Shown here in pieces: positions 31,378-39,515 of a stretch of DNA of 42,059 nt. The position numbers were made by a program, and so were the translations under genes. The notes under the pieces are model-generated. The model searched no databases, had not been told where the DNA came from, and saw nothing but the letters and a program-made list of their open reading frames with translations. This stretch comes from a virus, in the IMG/VR virus record IMGVR_UViG_3300033153_004976, positions 1 to 42,059 of that record. One strand, written 5' to 3'. Position 1 is the stretch's first letter. Every line of letters starts with the position of its first letter.

Positions 31378-32271
31378 ATGTCTAAAGAAAACGTATCTGA
31401 TTCGTCTAAAGGTACTACTCCACCTAAACGAGACTCTACATTCGGTGATCAAAATAATGAAAGTGTAGATGGATTGTCAATTAAAGCGGGAGATAGTATG
31501 GAATTAGATAACACGCCACCATCAGAAGATCGTGAGCAAGTTGAAGGAGAAGAAACTCCTATAAACGAAGTGATACCAGAAGCCGATCAAACCGCTGAAG
31601 GTACACCTGAACGTTTTGGCAAAGTCGCTCGAGAACTAGGAGAGCGTACAAAGAAACTTGCTGAAGGTTATATAGAACTTGCTCGTAACAACGAAACTTC
31701 TAAAAGGATGGTATTAGAGAAGGTAGAATCAGATCCTGATCTAAAAACATATTTTAGTAAAAAATTCGGTACTGATTACGCTAGCAAGATAGGAGAAGCT
31801 CCTACAGAACCACAATTTGATGAAAAGACAGTTCGTGAACAAGAACGAGCTAAAGTCAAATTAGAGATATTAGAACAGCAACAATCTGAAGTACGATCCA
31901 AGCAATTGGACAATTTTGCTCAATCTGTAGGATTTAATACTGACGAGCATGAAGCTCTAAAAGATAACGCTAATATATTGGTTGGACAAACAGTCGGAGG
32001 AGTTACTCTTGACTGGACTCTAGCAATAGAGAAAGCAGCATTGCTTGTAAATCAAAGTAAAGCAAAACATAGAATTTCATTTTCCTCAGTAGGACAAGAA
32101 GGAAGTGCATCACCTGAACCTCAAAAGACTCAAGTAACAGAAGAGTTAAAGACGTTCCAGAAGATGACTTACGGATCGTCCAGAACACCTGAAGATATAG
32201 CTAAAGGACTAGATAGGGTTAAAGAACAAACTGGAGAGGACGGTACATTCCGTCTATCTCTAGATGATTAG
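31378..32271 (+). CDS. Putative scaffolding protein
   Basis: The start at ATG 31378 (MSKENVSDSSKGTTPPKRDS) is preferred over 31312 because TTTAAC stands 9 nt before it; this gives 297 residues. The N-terminal half is acidic and disordered and the second half helical (FGKVARELGERTKKLAEGYI, then AKVKLEILEQQQSEVRSKQL), the usual make-up of tailed-phage scaffolds. It lies between the portal and capsid genes. No protease signature is seen, so scaffold removal probably occurs without a phage-encoded maturation protease in the same frame. Confidence 0.75.
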   Translation: MSKENVSDSSKGTTPPKRDSTFGDQNNESVDGLSIKAGDSMELDNTPPSEDREQVEGEETPINEVIPEADQTAEGTPERFGKVARELGERTKKLAEGYIELARNNETSKRMVLEKVESDPDLKTYFSKKFGTDYASKIGEAPTEPQFDEKTVREQERAKVKLEILEQQQSEVRSKQLDNFAQSVGFNTDEHEALKDNANILVGQTVGGVTLDWTLAIEKAALLVNQSKAKHRISFSSVGQEGSASPEPQKTQVTEELKTFQKMTYGSSRTPEDIAKGLDRVKEQTGEDGTFRLSLDD

Positions 32272-32290
32272 TTCTTAACTCAATAACAAC

Positions 32291-32731
32291 ATGGCAGATT
32301 TTACTTATCAAGGTACTCTTGATGGAGTTGAACCGACAGAAAGAATTTTTAACGTTGTAGCAGGTGCAGCAGCATCTATTGCTAGTGGACAAGTAGTAGA
32401 ATTGGCAAATGGATATGCAGTTTTAGTTGCTAACGGAGAATGTGATGATACAGGTTTTTATGGACTTGCTGTATCAACTTCTACTGACACAGTAGGAGCA
32501 GCAGGTACAGTAAGCGTTGTTTATCACGCAACTGGACTTGTAGTCCGTGGCCTTCCTACAACTGCTGGTAATCTAGATCCAGCAATTCTTTTTGATCGTG
32601 TTTCAATGGACGTAGGAGGTTCTACACAAACCGTTGATGAAAACGCTCCTAATGCAGCACATTCTATGCTGATTATGGATTATGATGACACCAACGATAC
32701 TATCGATGTTGCTCTACTTAGCAACTACTAA
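32291..32731 (+). CDS. Capsid decoration-like protein, 146 aa
   Basis: The 146-residue protein is beta-rich and Gly/Ala/Val-rich (NVVAGAAASIASGQVVELAN, then YHATGLVVRGLPTTAGNLDP). Its position between scaffold and major capsid protein and its composition match small head-decoration or DUF2190-type proteins that bind and stabilise the capsid surface. TTAAC lies 11 nt before the ATG. The assignment rests on context. Confidence 0.65.
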   Translation: MADFTYQGTLDGVEPTERIFNVVAGAAASIASGQVVELANGYAVLVANGECDDTGFYGLAVSTSTDTVGAAGTVSVVYHATGLVVRGLPTTAGNLDPAILFDRVSMDVGGSTQTVDENAPNAAHSMLIMDYDDTNDTIDVALLSNY

Positions 32732-32755
32732 TTTATTATTTAAAAATCTTAGAAT

Positions 32756-33649
32756 ATGTCGCTTACAACTTTAAACGACAGCTCAGCTAATAAACTCGTA
32801 TTAGAAGCATTTGATTCTGGATGGAAGTCTTATATCGTTCAAGGTACAAAATTCTTTAATAAAAAGAGTCCTGAACGTGTAGATGAGAAATTCAGTGTTA
32901 CTGCTGCTGATGGAGATATTCCAGTTGTAGCTGAAAATGCTGCATACCCTGCAGTAAATATCGAAGAGGTAGGTACTAAAACTATCTCTCAGTCTGTATA
33001 CAAAAGAGAACTTCCAGTTTCTAAACTAATGAAACGTTTTGATAATTATAACGTAGTAATTAGAGAAGCAGGAAAACTTGGATACAGAGCTAAATACGAA
33101 ATGGATGACGTTATGGCAACTATTTTGAACGGAGGATTCGCTACCGCAACAACATGGGACGGATCTTATCTTTATGCAAATGCACATAGCGTAGGAAATT
33201 TACCAGGACAAACTAATGACAACTTAACTACAGGAGCACTTTCAAAAACTACTTTGAATGCTGCTATAGTTCTTTTGCAAAACATGAAAGATCATGGAGG
33301 AAAGAAAATGCCTGTAGTAGGTAAACATTTAGTTGTACCGCCAGATCTATGGATGGAAGGATTCGAACTACTAGGTTCACCTACTGATCCAGAGACTGCT
33401 GATAGATCGATAAACTTTATCAATTCTATCGGTATGAATCTAGTCGTATGGCCACTACTCACTTCTACAACCGCTTGGTTTTTAGTAGGAGATAAAATGT
33501 GGAACCGATTAGAATATCTAGTTGCTATCGAACCAGAAGTTAATTACATCAGGTCAGAAACCAACGGTTCTTACCTATATCAAATAGACTTTGCTTGTCA
33601 AGCTGGAAGTCCGGATTACTTAGGGACTGTAGCCAGTCTTGGGACTTAG
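32756..33649 (+). CDS. Major capsid protein
   Basis: The 297-residue protein follows the scaffold and decoration genes. It shows the pattern of HK97-fold capsid proteins: an N-arm, an extended beta region (KFFNKKSPERVDEKFSVTAA, then DGDIPVVAENAAYPAVNIEE), helices (MKRFDNYNVVIREAGKLGYR) and a C-terminal domain (NSIGMNLVVWPLLTSTTAWF). It would be the most abundant virion protein. Its TAG stop is part of a structured element that follows. Confidence 0.8.
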   Translation: MSLTTLNDSSANKLVLEAFDSGWKSYIVQGTKFFNKKSPERVDEKFSVTAADGDIPVVAENAAYPAVNIEEVGTKTISQSVYKRELPVSKLMKRFDNYNVVIREAGKLGYRAKYEMDDVMATILNGGFATATTWDGSYLYANAHSVGNLPGQTNDNLTTGALSKTTLNAAIVLLQNMKDHGGKKMPVVGKHLVVPPDLWMEGFELLGSPTDPETADRSINFINSIGMNLVVWPLLTSTTAWFLVGDKMWNRLEYLVAIEPEVNYIRSETNGSYLYQIDFACQAGSPDYLGTVASLGT

Positions 33650-33722
33650 TCTTAATTGTTATTGAGTTGACGTTGCTTTTAAGGAAGCAATAGGAGGTCG
33701 CAAGACTATAAATCAATAACAA
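33647..33722 (+). ncRNA. Possible pseudoknot in the capsid 3' region
   Basis: Three helices are possible in the order 1-2-3-3'-1'-2': TAGTCT (33647) with AGACTA (33703), TTGTTATTGA (33656) with TCAATAACAA (33713), and TTGCTT (33673) with AAGCAA (33685). Helices 1 and 2 cross, so a pseudoknot can form. The element contains the capsid stop codon and fills most of the gap to the fibre gene. It may stabilise the abundant capsid mRNA 3' end, mark a processing site or uncouple the fibre gene. Confidence 0.45.
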
Positions 33723-33754
33723 GATAATCCTTAAATTTATAACAATTATATATA

Positions 33755-35929
33755 ATGAGTGCTAAAATAACACATTTTGGCAGAGGGGTTGGATTGGGTA
33801 ATACCAACACTACTGATCCTGATACAAATGGAGAGATAGTATATGTAAGTGGAACAGGGTTCCGAGCGTATGCTTCAGGTGCTGCATTTACAATCGGGAG
33901 TGGTAGTGGAAGTACAGCTTACAATTCAATAGGAGATCCTTCTGCTAGTGGAAGTATTCAGTTCGCTGCATATACAGGAACATATACTTCAACAACAGCA
34001 AACTGGGGAGGACTTATCGTCTCCAATACTCATGCAAATCCTACAGCAGGTGCTAGTTTAATGAATTTAGATTACACAGCTAATGGAGATGCACATGGAG
34101 TATTTATTGATTGTACTGATAATGCAGGAGCTGATTCTAAATTCCTTGTAGGATTAGATGGTGCAACTGTAATCGCTGGTACATTAACAGGAACAGATGC
34201 TTTGACACTTACCGCTGGTGACATTACTGTTACAAGTGGTGACGTTACAATGACTGCTGGTAATTTGTTGCTTACATCAGGTAATTTAAGTATGGTTGCT
34301 GGAGATCTTGATCTTACAAGTGGTGATATTAAAATCTCTGCAGACAGTAAAATGCTTACATTAGGAGCAGCAGATAGTACAGATTCATACTTAAAGTTTG
34401 ATGGTAGTGATTTGATCTTTTATGATTCAACTCTAGCAGCAGAAAGAACATTATCTCAATTAACAGGAGCAGGAGTATATAATGATATTATTGATCCTGA
34501 TGGTAATGGTTCGCTTGCATTTACATCTTATACAAATGCATGGTCATTTACAGGAGCTGGTAGTTTCTTCGGAATCACAGCTAATTCTGTTACAGCCGGA
34601 AATGTCGTTTCCATTACTGCTAACGCTTTGACAAGTGGGTCTATGATCTACATGGAAAGTTCAGCAGCTGGAATGGTAGGAGAGTATATCAGATGCTACA
34701 ATGGAGCAAGTGATGACTTTGTAGTAGCAGGAGACGGAGCAACAACAATCCTTGGAAGTGCTAAAGGAACTGATGCTTTCGCAATTACAGCAGGAGATAT
34801 TACTCTTACTGATGGAGATTGTACTTTAACTGATGGTGACTTCGTGGTTACTGAAGGTAAAATTACAGTTGATACAGCTACAGATGAAACTTGTTACATT
34901 AAGAGAAACCAGGCAGCTACAACCGGTGCTATGTTTGAACTTGAAGAAACAAATGCAGCAGCAGATAATGAAACATTATTAATTGATTCTAATGCTACAG
35001 GAGCAACTGGATCAGTTGTAATTGATCATGAAGGTACAGCAGATTGTATAACAGTAACTTCATTAGCAGCAGGAGCAAGTATCTTGAAAGCTACAGCAGA
35101 AGCAACTACTGGAACAGTCTTCGAGGCTATTTCAGCAGCAAGTTCAACAGTTGGAGCTGTTACAGTTACTAATGGAGGAACTGGAGGTACTGGATGGTTA
35201 GGAGCTGATGGTGTAGGTCAAGTAACTATCACAAATGATGGTGACTTAGCTCATGCAAATGCTTCTTCACTTTTGATTGAATATTCAGGAGGAGGAGCAG
35301 CTACAGGACTAGGAACTTCGTTAAGAATTGTAGATACTGGTTCAACAGCAACTTCTCATGCAGTATATATTAGTGCTGCTACAGGAGAAGCGTTACATAT
35401 TGATTCTGGTACAGTTCAAATTGATGAAGCAGTTACAATTGGTGCAGATGCAGCAGGTGCAGACTTCAAAGCATTTGGTGCAACTACTAATAAATTTATG
35501 ATTTGGGATGCAAGTGCAGATCAATTACAATTTACAGATGCAACTGAGATCGTAATTGGTGGTACTCCTGGATCAGAAGATGGAGTAACAATTCAATTTG
35601 ATGGTACTGATAGTTTAGATATTGATGCTATTACAGCAAATGATAATATTACATTTGGTTCTGCTACAGATACCAATATAATATTTCATACAACTAGTGG
35701 TGCAGCTATGACAATAGATCATGGTGCAGATTCAATTACTACAAGTGCAACAACTATTTTAACGGTTACAGGAAACACAACAACAGGAGCAGGACTTTCA
35801 ATTCCAAATCATGCTACTAACACTCCAAATGGAACTGTTAGTGGTTCGATTTTCTTTGAGCAAGATGCTAAGAAATTGTGGATTTATGATGCAAACAGTG
35901 CCTCATGGGTCGGAACTGTGCTTGCATAA
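33755..35929 (+). CDS. Fibre-type structural protein with beta repeats, 724 aa
   Basis: The 724-residue protein is rich in Thr, Ser, Gly, Ala and Asp. Short repeats fill the centre, for example LTAGDITVTSGDVTMTAGNL and later FAITAGDITLTDGDCTLTDG, typical of elongated beta-structured phage fibres. The last 40 residues (GTVSGSIFFEQDAKKLWIYD) resemble ends of fibre shafts. There is no collar or chaperone domain. It shares style with the 39516 product. TAAC lies about 11 nt upstream of the ATG. It may be a head or tail fibre. Confidence 0.7.
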   Translation: MSAKITHFGRGVGLGNTNTTDPDTNGEIVYVSGTGFRAYASGAAFTIGSGSGSTAYNSIGDPSASGSIQFAAYTGTYTSTTANWGGLIVSNTHANPTAGASLMNLDYTANGDAHGVFIDCTDNAGADSKFLVGLDGATVIAGTLTGTDALTLTAGDITVTSGDVTMTAGNLLLTSGNLSMVAGDLDLTSGDIKISADSKMLTLGAADSTDSYLKFDGSDLIFYDSTLAAERTLSQLTGAGVYNDIIDPDGNGSLAFTSYTNAWSFTGAGSFFGITANSVTAGNVVSITANALTSGSMIYMESSAAGMVGEYIRCYNGASDDFVVAGDGATTILGSAKGTDAFAITAGDITLTDGDCTLTDGDFVVTEGKITVDTATDETCYIKRNQAATTGAMFELEETNAAADNETLLIDSNATGATGSVVIDHEGTADCITVTSLAAGASILKATAEATTGTVFEAISAASSTVGAVTVTNGGTGGTGWLGADGVGQVTITNDGDLAHANASSLLIEYSGGGAATGLGTSLRIVDTGSTATSHAVYISAATGEALHIDSGTVQIDEAVTIGADAAGADFKAFGATTNKFMIWDASADQLQFTDATEIVIGGTPGSEDGVTIQFDGTDSLDIDAITANDNITFGSATDTNIIFHTTSGAAMTIDHGADSITTSATTILTVTGNTTTGAGLSIPNHATNTPNGTVSGSIFFEQDAKKLWIYDANSASWVGTVLA

Positions 35930-35953
35930 ATAGTTTACTTGGTTTTCTAAAAA

Positions 35954-36005
35954 GTGGGATGACGGTTTAAAATGGAGGAGTGGTTGAGTCACTCCTCCAA
36001 CCCAC
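35954..36005 (+). terminator. Strong hairpin after the fibre gene
   Basis: GGAGGAGTG (35974-35982) and CACTCCTCC (35990-35998) pair perfectly over nine bases with a 7-nt loop, and GTGGG (35954-35958) can close with CCCAC (36001-36005). No T run follows, so it is not a classical intrinsic terminator. It could be an attenuating or mRNA-stabilising stem just before the inserted HNH gene. Confidence 0.5.
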
Positions 36006-36030
36006 ACTCTAATAATTAACTCAACTAATT

Positions 36031-36537
36031 ATGATCAAATGCAGTAAATGTAAAAAAGAAAAGGAAGTTAAAGATTTTTATAAAGATGCAGCAGGATATA
36101 AGAAGAATGGTTTAATGTCACAATGCAAAGAATGCATAAAGCTCTCAGGTTATGATAAAGAAAAAAAGCGATTATATAACATTAAGTATCGAAAAGAAAA
36201 CAAGGAAAAAATAAATGAATTAAATAAACAGTGGGTAAAAAATAATCCAGAGAAAGTAAGGGAGATATGGAGAAAAAGAGAAAGAAAATATAAGGAAGAT
36301 TTACAACACAAAAGAAAAGTGGATTGTAGAAGAAGAACTAGAGATTTGATTAAATATAACAAAATAACTAAAAAAAATATATGCATAAAATGCTATTTAA
36401 CAAAATGGATAATAAGTACTCCTACACAGTGTCATCATGAGGATTATGATAATCCATATAAATTTACAGAATTATGTCAAAAGTGTCATGCTGAATTACA
36501 CCAAAAGCTTAATTCTAAATCACTAAAGATTATTTAA
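36031..36537 (+). CDS. HNH endonuclease with a zinc ribbon, 168 aa
   Basis: The protein starts MIKCSKCKKEKEVKDFYKDA and has a second pair in CKECIKL, forming an N-terminal zinc ribbon. A long basic helical region (KYRKENKEKINELNKQWVKN) follows, then an HNH-like core with CIKCYLTKW, QCHHEDYDNP and LCQKCHAELH. The plan matches the 15883 gene. TTAAC lies 10 nt before the ATG. It is inserted between structural genes and is probably a mobile homing endonuclease. Confidence 0.85.
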   Translation: MIKCSKCKKEKEVKDFYKDAAGYKKNGLMSQCKECIKLSGYDKEKKRLYNIKYRKENKEKINELNKQWVKNNPEKVREIWRKRERKYKEDLQHKRKVDCRRRTRDLIKYNKITKKNICIKCYLTKWIISTPTQCHHEDYDNPYKFTELCQKCHAELHQKLNSKSLKII

Positions 36538-36547
36538 CAAAAATATC

Positions 36548-36835
36548 ATGCCAGTAACAACTAGTGCTCAACCTATAGGTAAAGATGCTTTAGGACAAAA
36601 TGCTTATGCAACTATATTGACTCCTACAGAAAATGGAGAACATGTAGAAGTAGTTAATAGAGGAACTCATCCAGTAACTGTAAGCTTCGATGGAGGTACG
36701 ACAGAACACATGATTATTCCAGGCAATGCAGTTATTAGTAGAGATAAAATGAAAGTAGGTAAATCAATAGCTATTAAAGCTAAAAATACTACAACAGATA
36801 GTCATTATACAGATCTTAGTATTTCAGTTTGGTAA
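36548..36835 (+). CDS. Small structural-type protein, 95 aa
   Basis: The 95-residue protein (MPVTTSAQPIGKDALGQNAY, then GEHVEVVNRGTHPVTVSFDG) is beta-rich with no helices predicted by eye, like small virion adaptor or decoration domains. It lies between fibre and spike genes. TTTAAC lies 9 nt before the ATG. No named family is certain. Confidence 0.65.
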   Translation: MPVTTSAQPIGKDALGQNAYATILTPTENGEHVEVVNRGTHPVTVSFDGGTTEHMIIPGNAVISRDKMKVGKSIAIKAKNTTTDSHYTDLSISVW

Positions 36836-36853
36836 TATTTAACACAATTTATC

Positions 36854-38473
36854 GTGAGTGGAGCAGGTTTAAAATCAGATATAACAGATCTAGATCTAGG
36901 AGTTCCTAGTCAAGATAGTGCTGATAATGTGACAGTAAGTGATGTAGTAGGTAATAAAACAGACACAACTAGTGGAGATTCTTTAGTAGCTTTGAATAAA
37001 CAAGTGAAAGCTAAAACTGATAATTTGCCAACTGATCCAGCAGATCAATCTCAAGTTGAAGGTGCTATTGCAACAGCACATTCTACAACTGATAGCAAAA
37101 TAGATACAGTTGATGGATACCAAGATGTACCAACCGCAGATTCAGCTAGTAATGCTCAAATGAGAGATGTAATTGGAAATAAGACTGATACTACAGCAGG
37201 AGATAGTTTAGTGGCTCTTGTTAAAAATATTGATGTAGGTACTGATGATATTCGTAAGTTTCCAGGTAATATTTATTATGTAGATGCAGCAGAAGCAGAT
37301 GATACAGCAGATGGTACTACACCAGAAACAGCTAAAAAGACAATAGGTGCAGCTATAGGACTCCTAGTAGCTGGAGATGCAATTGTTATAAAAGCAGGAA
37401 TTTATACAGAAATAAACTTAAATTTAAATGTAGCTAATTGTCAATTATGGCCAGAGATAGGAACAGTAATAAAACCTGCTTCTAATACAGCATTAACTAT
37501 TAGTGCAAGTTATTGTAAAGTGTGGTGTCCTGGAGGTTCGTTACTTATTGATCCAGATGGAGCTAATACTACAGGAATGTTAATTACTGGTAATTTTTGT
37601 TATATTTCAGATGTGAGAGTTAAATGTGATTCAGTTGCTGATATAGGATTTGATATAGGGGAAACAGGGACTGCTAAAGGTTCAGGATGTGTATTAGATA
37701 ATTGTAGAAGTTCAGCTCCATTAATAGCAGCATTCAAAATACAAGGAGATAAAGTTAAACTTGAGGATTGTTGTACAGGAGGAGAAACAACTTCTATAGG
37801 ATTCTGGGTAACTGATAGTTGTGATAAATGTAGAATCAAAAATAGTGGTTCAGAAGGACATCAAACATCAGGGTTTCAAGTTGATGCAGGATGTACAAAC
37901 GGAGTAATTAAAGATTGTAGTAGTGGAGGAGGAGATGGAAGATGGACTGACGCAGATCATGCTTTTGTATGGAGTGATTTTACTTATGATAACGAAATTC
38001 ATAAAGTGATTACACTTACAGCTACAGGAGGTGATGTAGCTAGTGATGGAAAACATTATAATCTTTTCAAAGTAACAGGAGCAGTAAAAGTACATAGTAT
38101 TTTTGGAGTTATAGAAACGCTTACACCTGGAACTAATAGTACGGTAAATTTAGAATTATATTCAACTAATGCTCAACCAGATATAACAGATTCAGCAGGA
38201 GCACCAGATTTAATCAATAGATGTGTAGGTACTGTACTTTCAAGAGAAAGTGTAGCAACTGATCCTTTAGAAATGGGAGAACCTGATTCGACACCTGCTG
38301 TTATTGAAAATACAAGTTTTAGAGATCCAAGAGTACCAGTTATCTTAGTTAAAGATGATGCAGCAGATACATATATACAAATGGTTCTAAGTGCAGCATT
38401 AGCAACTGGCAAGATAGACTGGCATTGTCAATGGGAACCAATCTCGGACAACGGATTTTTACAAGCAGCTTAA
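36854..38473 (+). CDS. Putative tail spike with a right-handed beta-helix
   Basis: The 539-residue protein starts at GTG, supported by TTTAAC 10 nt upstream. Residues 1-130 form a helical/coil stalk (NVTVSDVVGNKTDTTSGDSL repeated in variant form). From about residue 138 (NIYYVDAAEADDTADGTTPE) it follows the pectate-lyase-like beta-helix pattern, with ladder-like rungs (GDAIVIKAGIYTEINLNLNV, CKVWCPGGSLLIDPDGANTT). The C-terminal 130 residues form another beta domain. Such spikes bind and may cut surface polysaccharide; catalytic residues cannot be assigned here. Confidence 0.7.
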   Translation: MSGAGLKSDITDLDLGVPSQDSADNVTVSDVVGNKTDTTSGDSLVALNKQVKAKTDNLPTDPADQSQVEGAIATAHSTTDSKIDTVDGYQDVPTADSASNAQMRDVIGNKTDTTAGDSLVALVKNIDVGTDDIRKFPGNIYYVDAAEADDTADGTTPETAKKTIGAAIGLLVAGDAIVIKAGIYTEINLNLNVANCQLWPEIGTVIKPASNTALTISASYCKVWCPGGSLLIDPDGANTTGMLITGNFCYISDVRVKCDSVADIGFDIGETGTAKGSGCVLDNCRSSAPLIAAFKIQGDKVKLEDCCTGGETTSIGFWVTDSCDKCRIKNSGSEGHQTSGFQVDAGCTNGVIKDCSSGGGDGRWTDADHAFVWSDFTYDNEIHKVITLTATGGDVASDGKHYNLFKVTGAVKVHSIFGVIETLTPGTNSTVNLELYSTNAQPDITDSAGAPDLINRCVGTVLSRESVATDPLEMGEPDSTPAVIENTSFRDPRVPVILVKDDAADTYIQMVLSAALATGKIDWHCQWEPISDNGFLQAA

Positions 38474-38491
38474 CAATTTAACTTTATTTAT

Positions 38492-38905
38492 ATGGGAAAT
38501 AGTAGAACAACAACACCAGAACATACATTCTTAGATGATGTAAGTGCTACAGGAGCAGGAACTCAAATGAATGTAGCTGATTTTAGACACGTTACATTAT
38601 GGTTCGCTACCGATGGAGGATCGAATGCAGATTTAACTGTAAAAGTTCAAGGAAGTATATCTAATACAGCACCTACATGGGGATCAGCTCAATCAGTTAC
38701 TAATCAATGGGATTATGTAGCTATGTATGATTTGAATGATCCTGGCACGATAGTTACTGGAGATACAGGATTCGTAGTATCAGTAGCAGACGATTACAAA
38801 AATTATATTGTAAATGCAGATGGATTCAAATGGATCAATGTAGTAGTAACAGCTAGAACTGATGGAGAAGTGACTGTAAAGGGAGTTGGCTTTAATAATT
38901 TGTAA
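38492..38905 (+). CDS. Beta-sandwich structural protein, 137 aa
   Basis: The 137-residue protein (MGNSRTTTPEHTFLDDVSAT, then FRHVTLWFATDGGSNADLTV) reads like a single beta-sandwich domain, as in small tail or fibre-associated proteins. TTTAAC is 9 nt before the ATG. It ends one base before the stop of the antisense HNH gene. Function is inferred only from context. Confidence 0.65.
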   Translation: MGNSRTTTPEHTFLDDVSATGAGTQMNVADFRHVTLWFATDGGSNADLTVKVQGSISNTAPTWGSAQSVTNQWDYVAMYDLNDPGTIVTGDTGFVVSVADDYKNYIVNADGFKWINVVVTARTDGEVTVKGVGFNNL

Positions 38906-38906
38906 A

Positions 38907-39458
38907 TTAAACATGATGCCAATCAATTTTATTAACAATTCGGCTAACATGATCTTGTCTGATATTAAATCTATCGGCAATAACTTGTTGCTTCAAACCT
39001 TGTTTGTGGAGTTTTCGTATTTGAAGGACTTGTTTATTGGTAAGTTTAGCATTTATATGTTTTTCACCTTTTTTAAAAGGACTAGTGCGACCCAAACACC
39101 TATAAGCATGTTTCATGTTTTCAGAAGGTGTTGCCCATTCAAGATTTATAACTTTGTTGTCGGTTTTAACACCGTTTTTATGGTTTATTTGAGGTTTATT
39201 TTTAGGATTAGGAATAAATGCCAAAGCAACAAGACGAGATATACAGAAATGTTTACTAATGCCATTAGCATGCAAAGAAATTGTTTTGTAACCATATTTG
39301 TCTATTTTAGATTTAAGTGGTTTTCCTTTGTAAAAATGATTAACTTTGTTCGAAGGATGATAACAGTATCTATCAAGAGATTTAATATCTCCTTTATTGG
39401 AAATTTTATAATATTTATTAAAAGGCTTAATAGATACAGGAAGCCACTTTTTCTTCAT
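38907..39458 (-). CDS. Antisense NUMOD4/HNH homing endonuclease
   Basis: The 183-residue protein has NUMOD4 (MKKKWLPVSIKPFNKYYKIS, then NKGDIKSLDRY), an HNH_3 core (INHKNGVKTDNKVINLEW, then ATPSENMKHAYR) and a C-terminal HTH (LTNKQVLQIRKLHKQGLKQQ, then VIADRFNIRQDHV) for DNA recognition. It is homologous to the 20377 product over most of its length. It is the only leftward gene inside the late operon, filling the whole space between two rightward structural genes, which marks it as a recent mobile insertion. Confidence 0.9.
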   Translation of the reverse strand: MKKKWLPVSIKPFNKYYKISNKGDIKSLDRYCYHPSNKVNHFYKGKPLKSKIDKYGYKTISLHANGISKHFCISRLVALAFIPNPKNKPQINHKNGVKTDNKVINLEWATPSENMKHAYRCLGRTSPFKKGEKHINAKLTNKQVLQIRKLHKQGLKQQVIADRFNIRQDHVSRIVNKIDWHHV

Positions 39459-39515
39459 AATTTAAGATTAAGGAGGATATCGTATCATAAATTTTTATTT
39501 TTAACCACTTAAATC

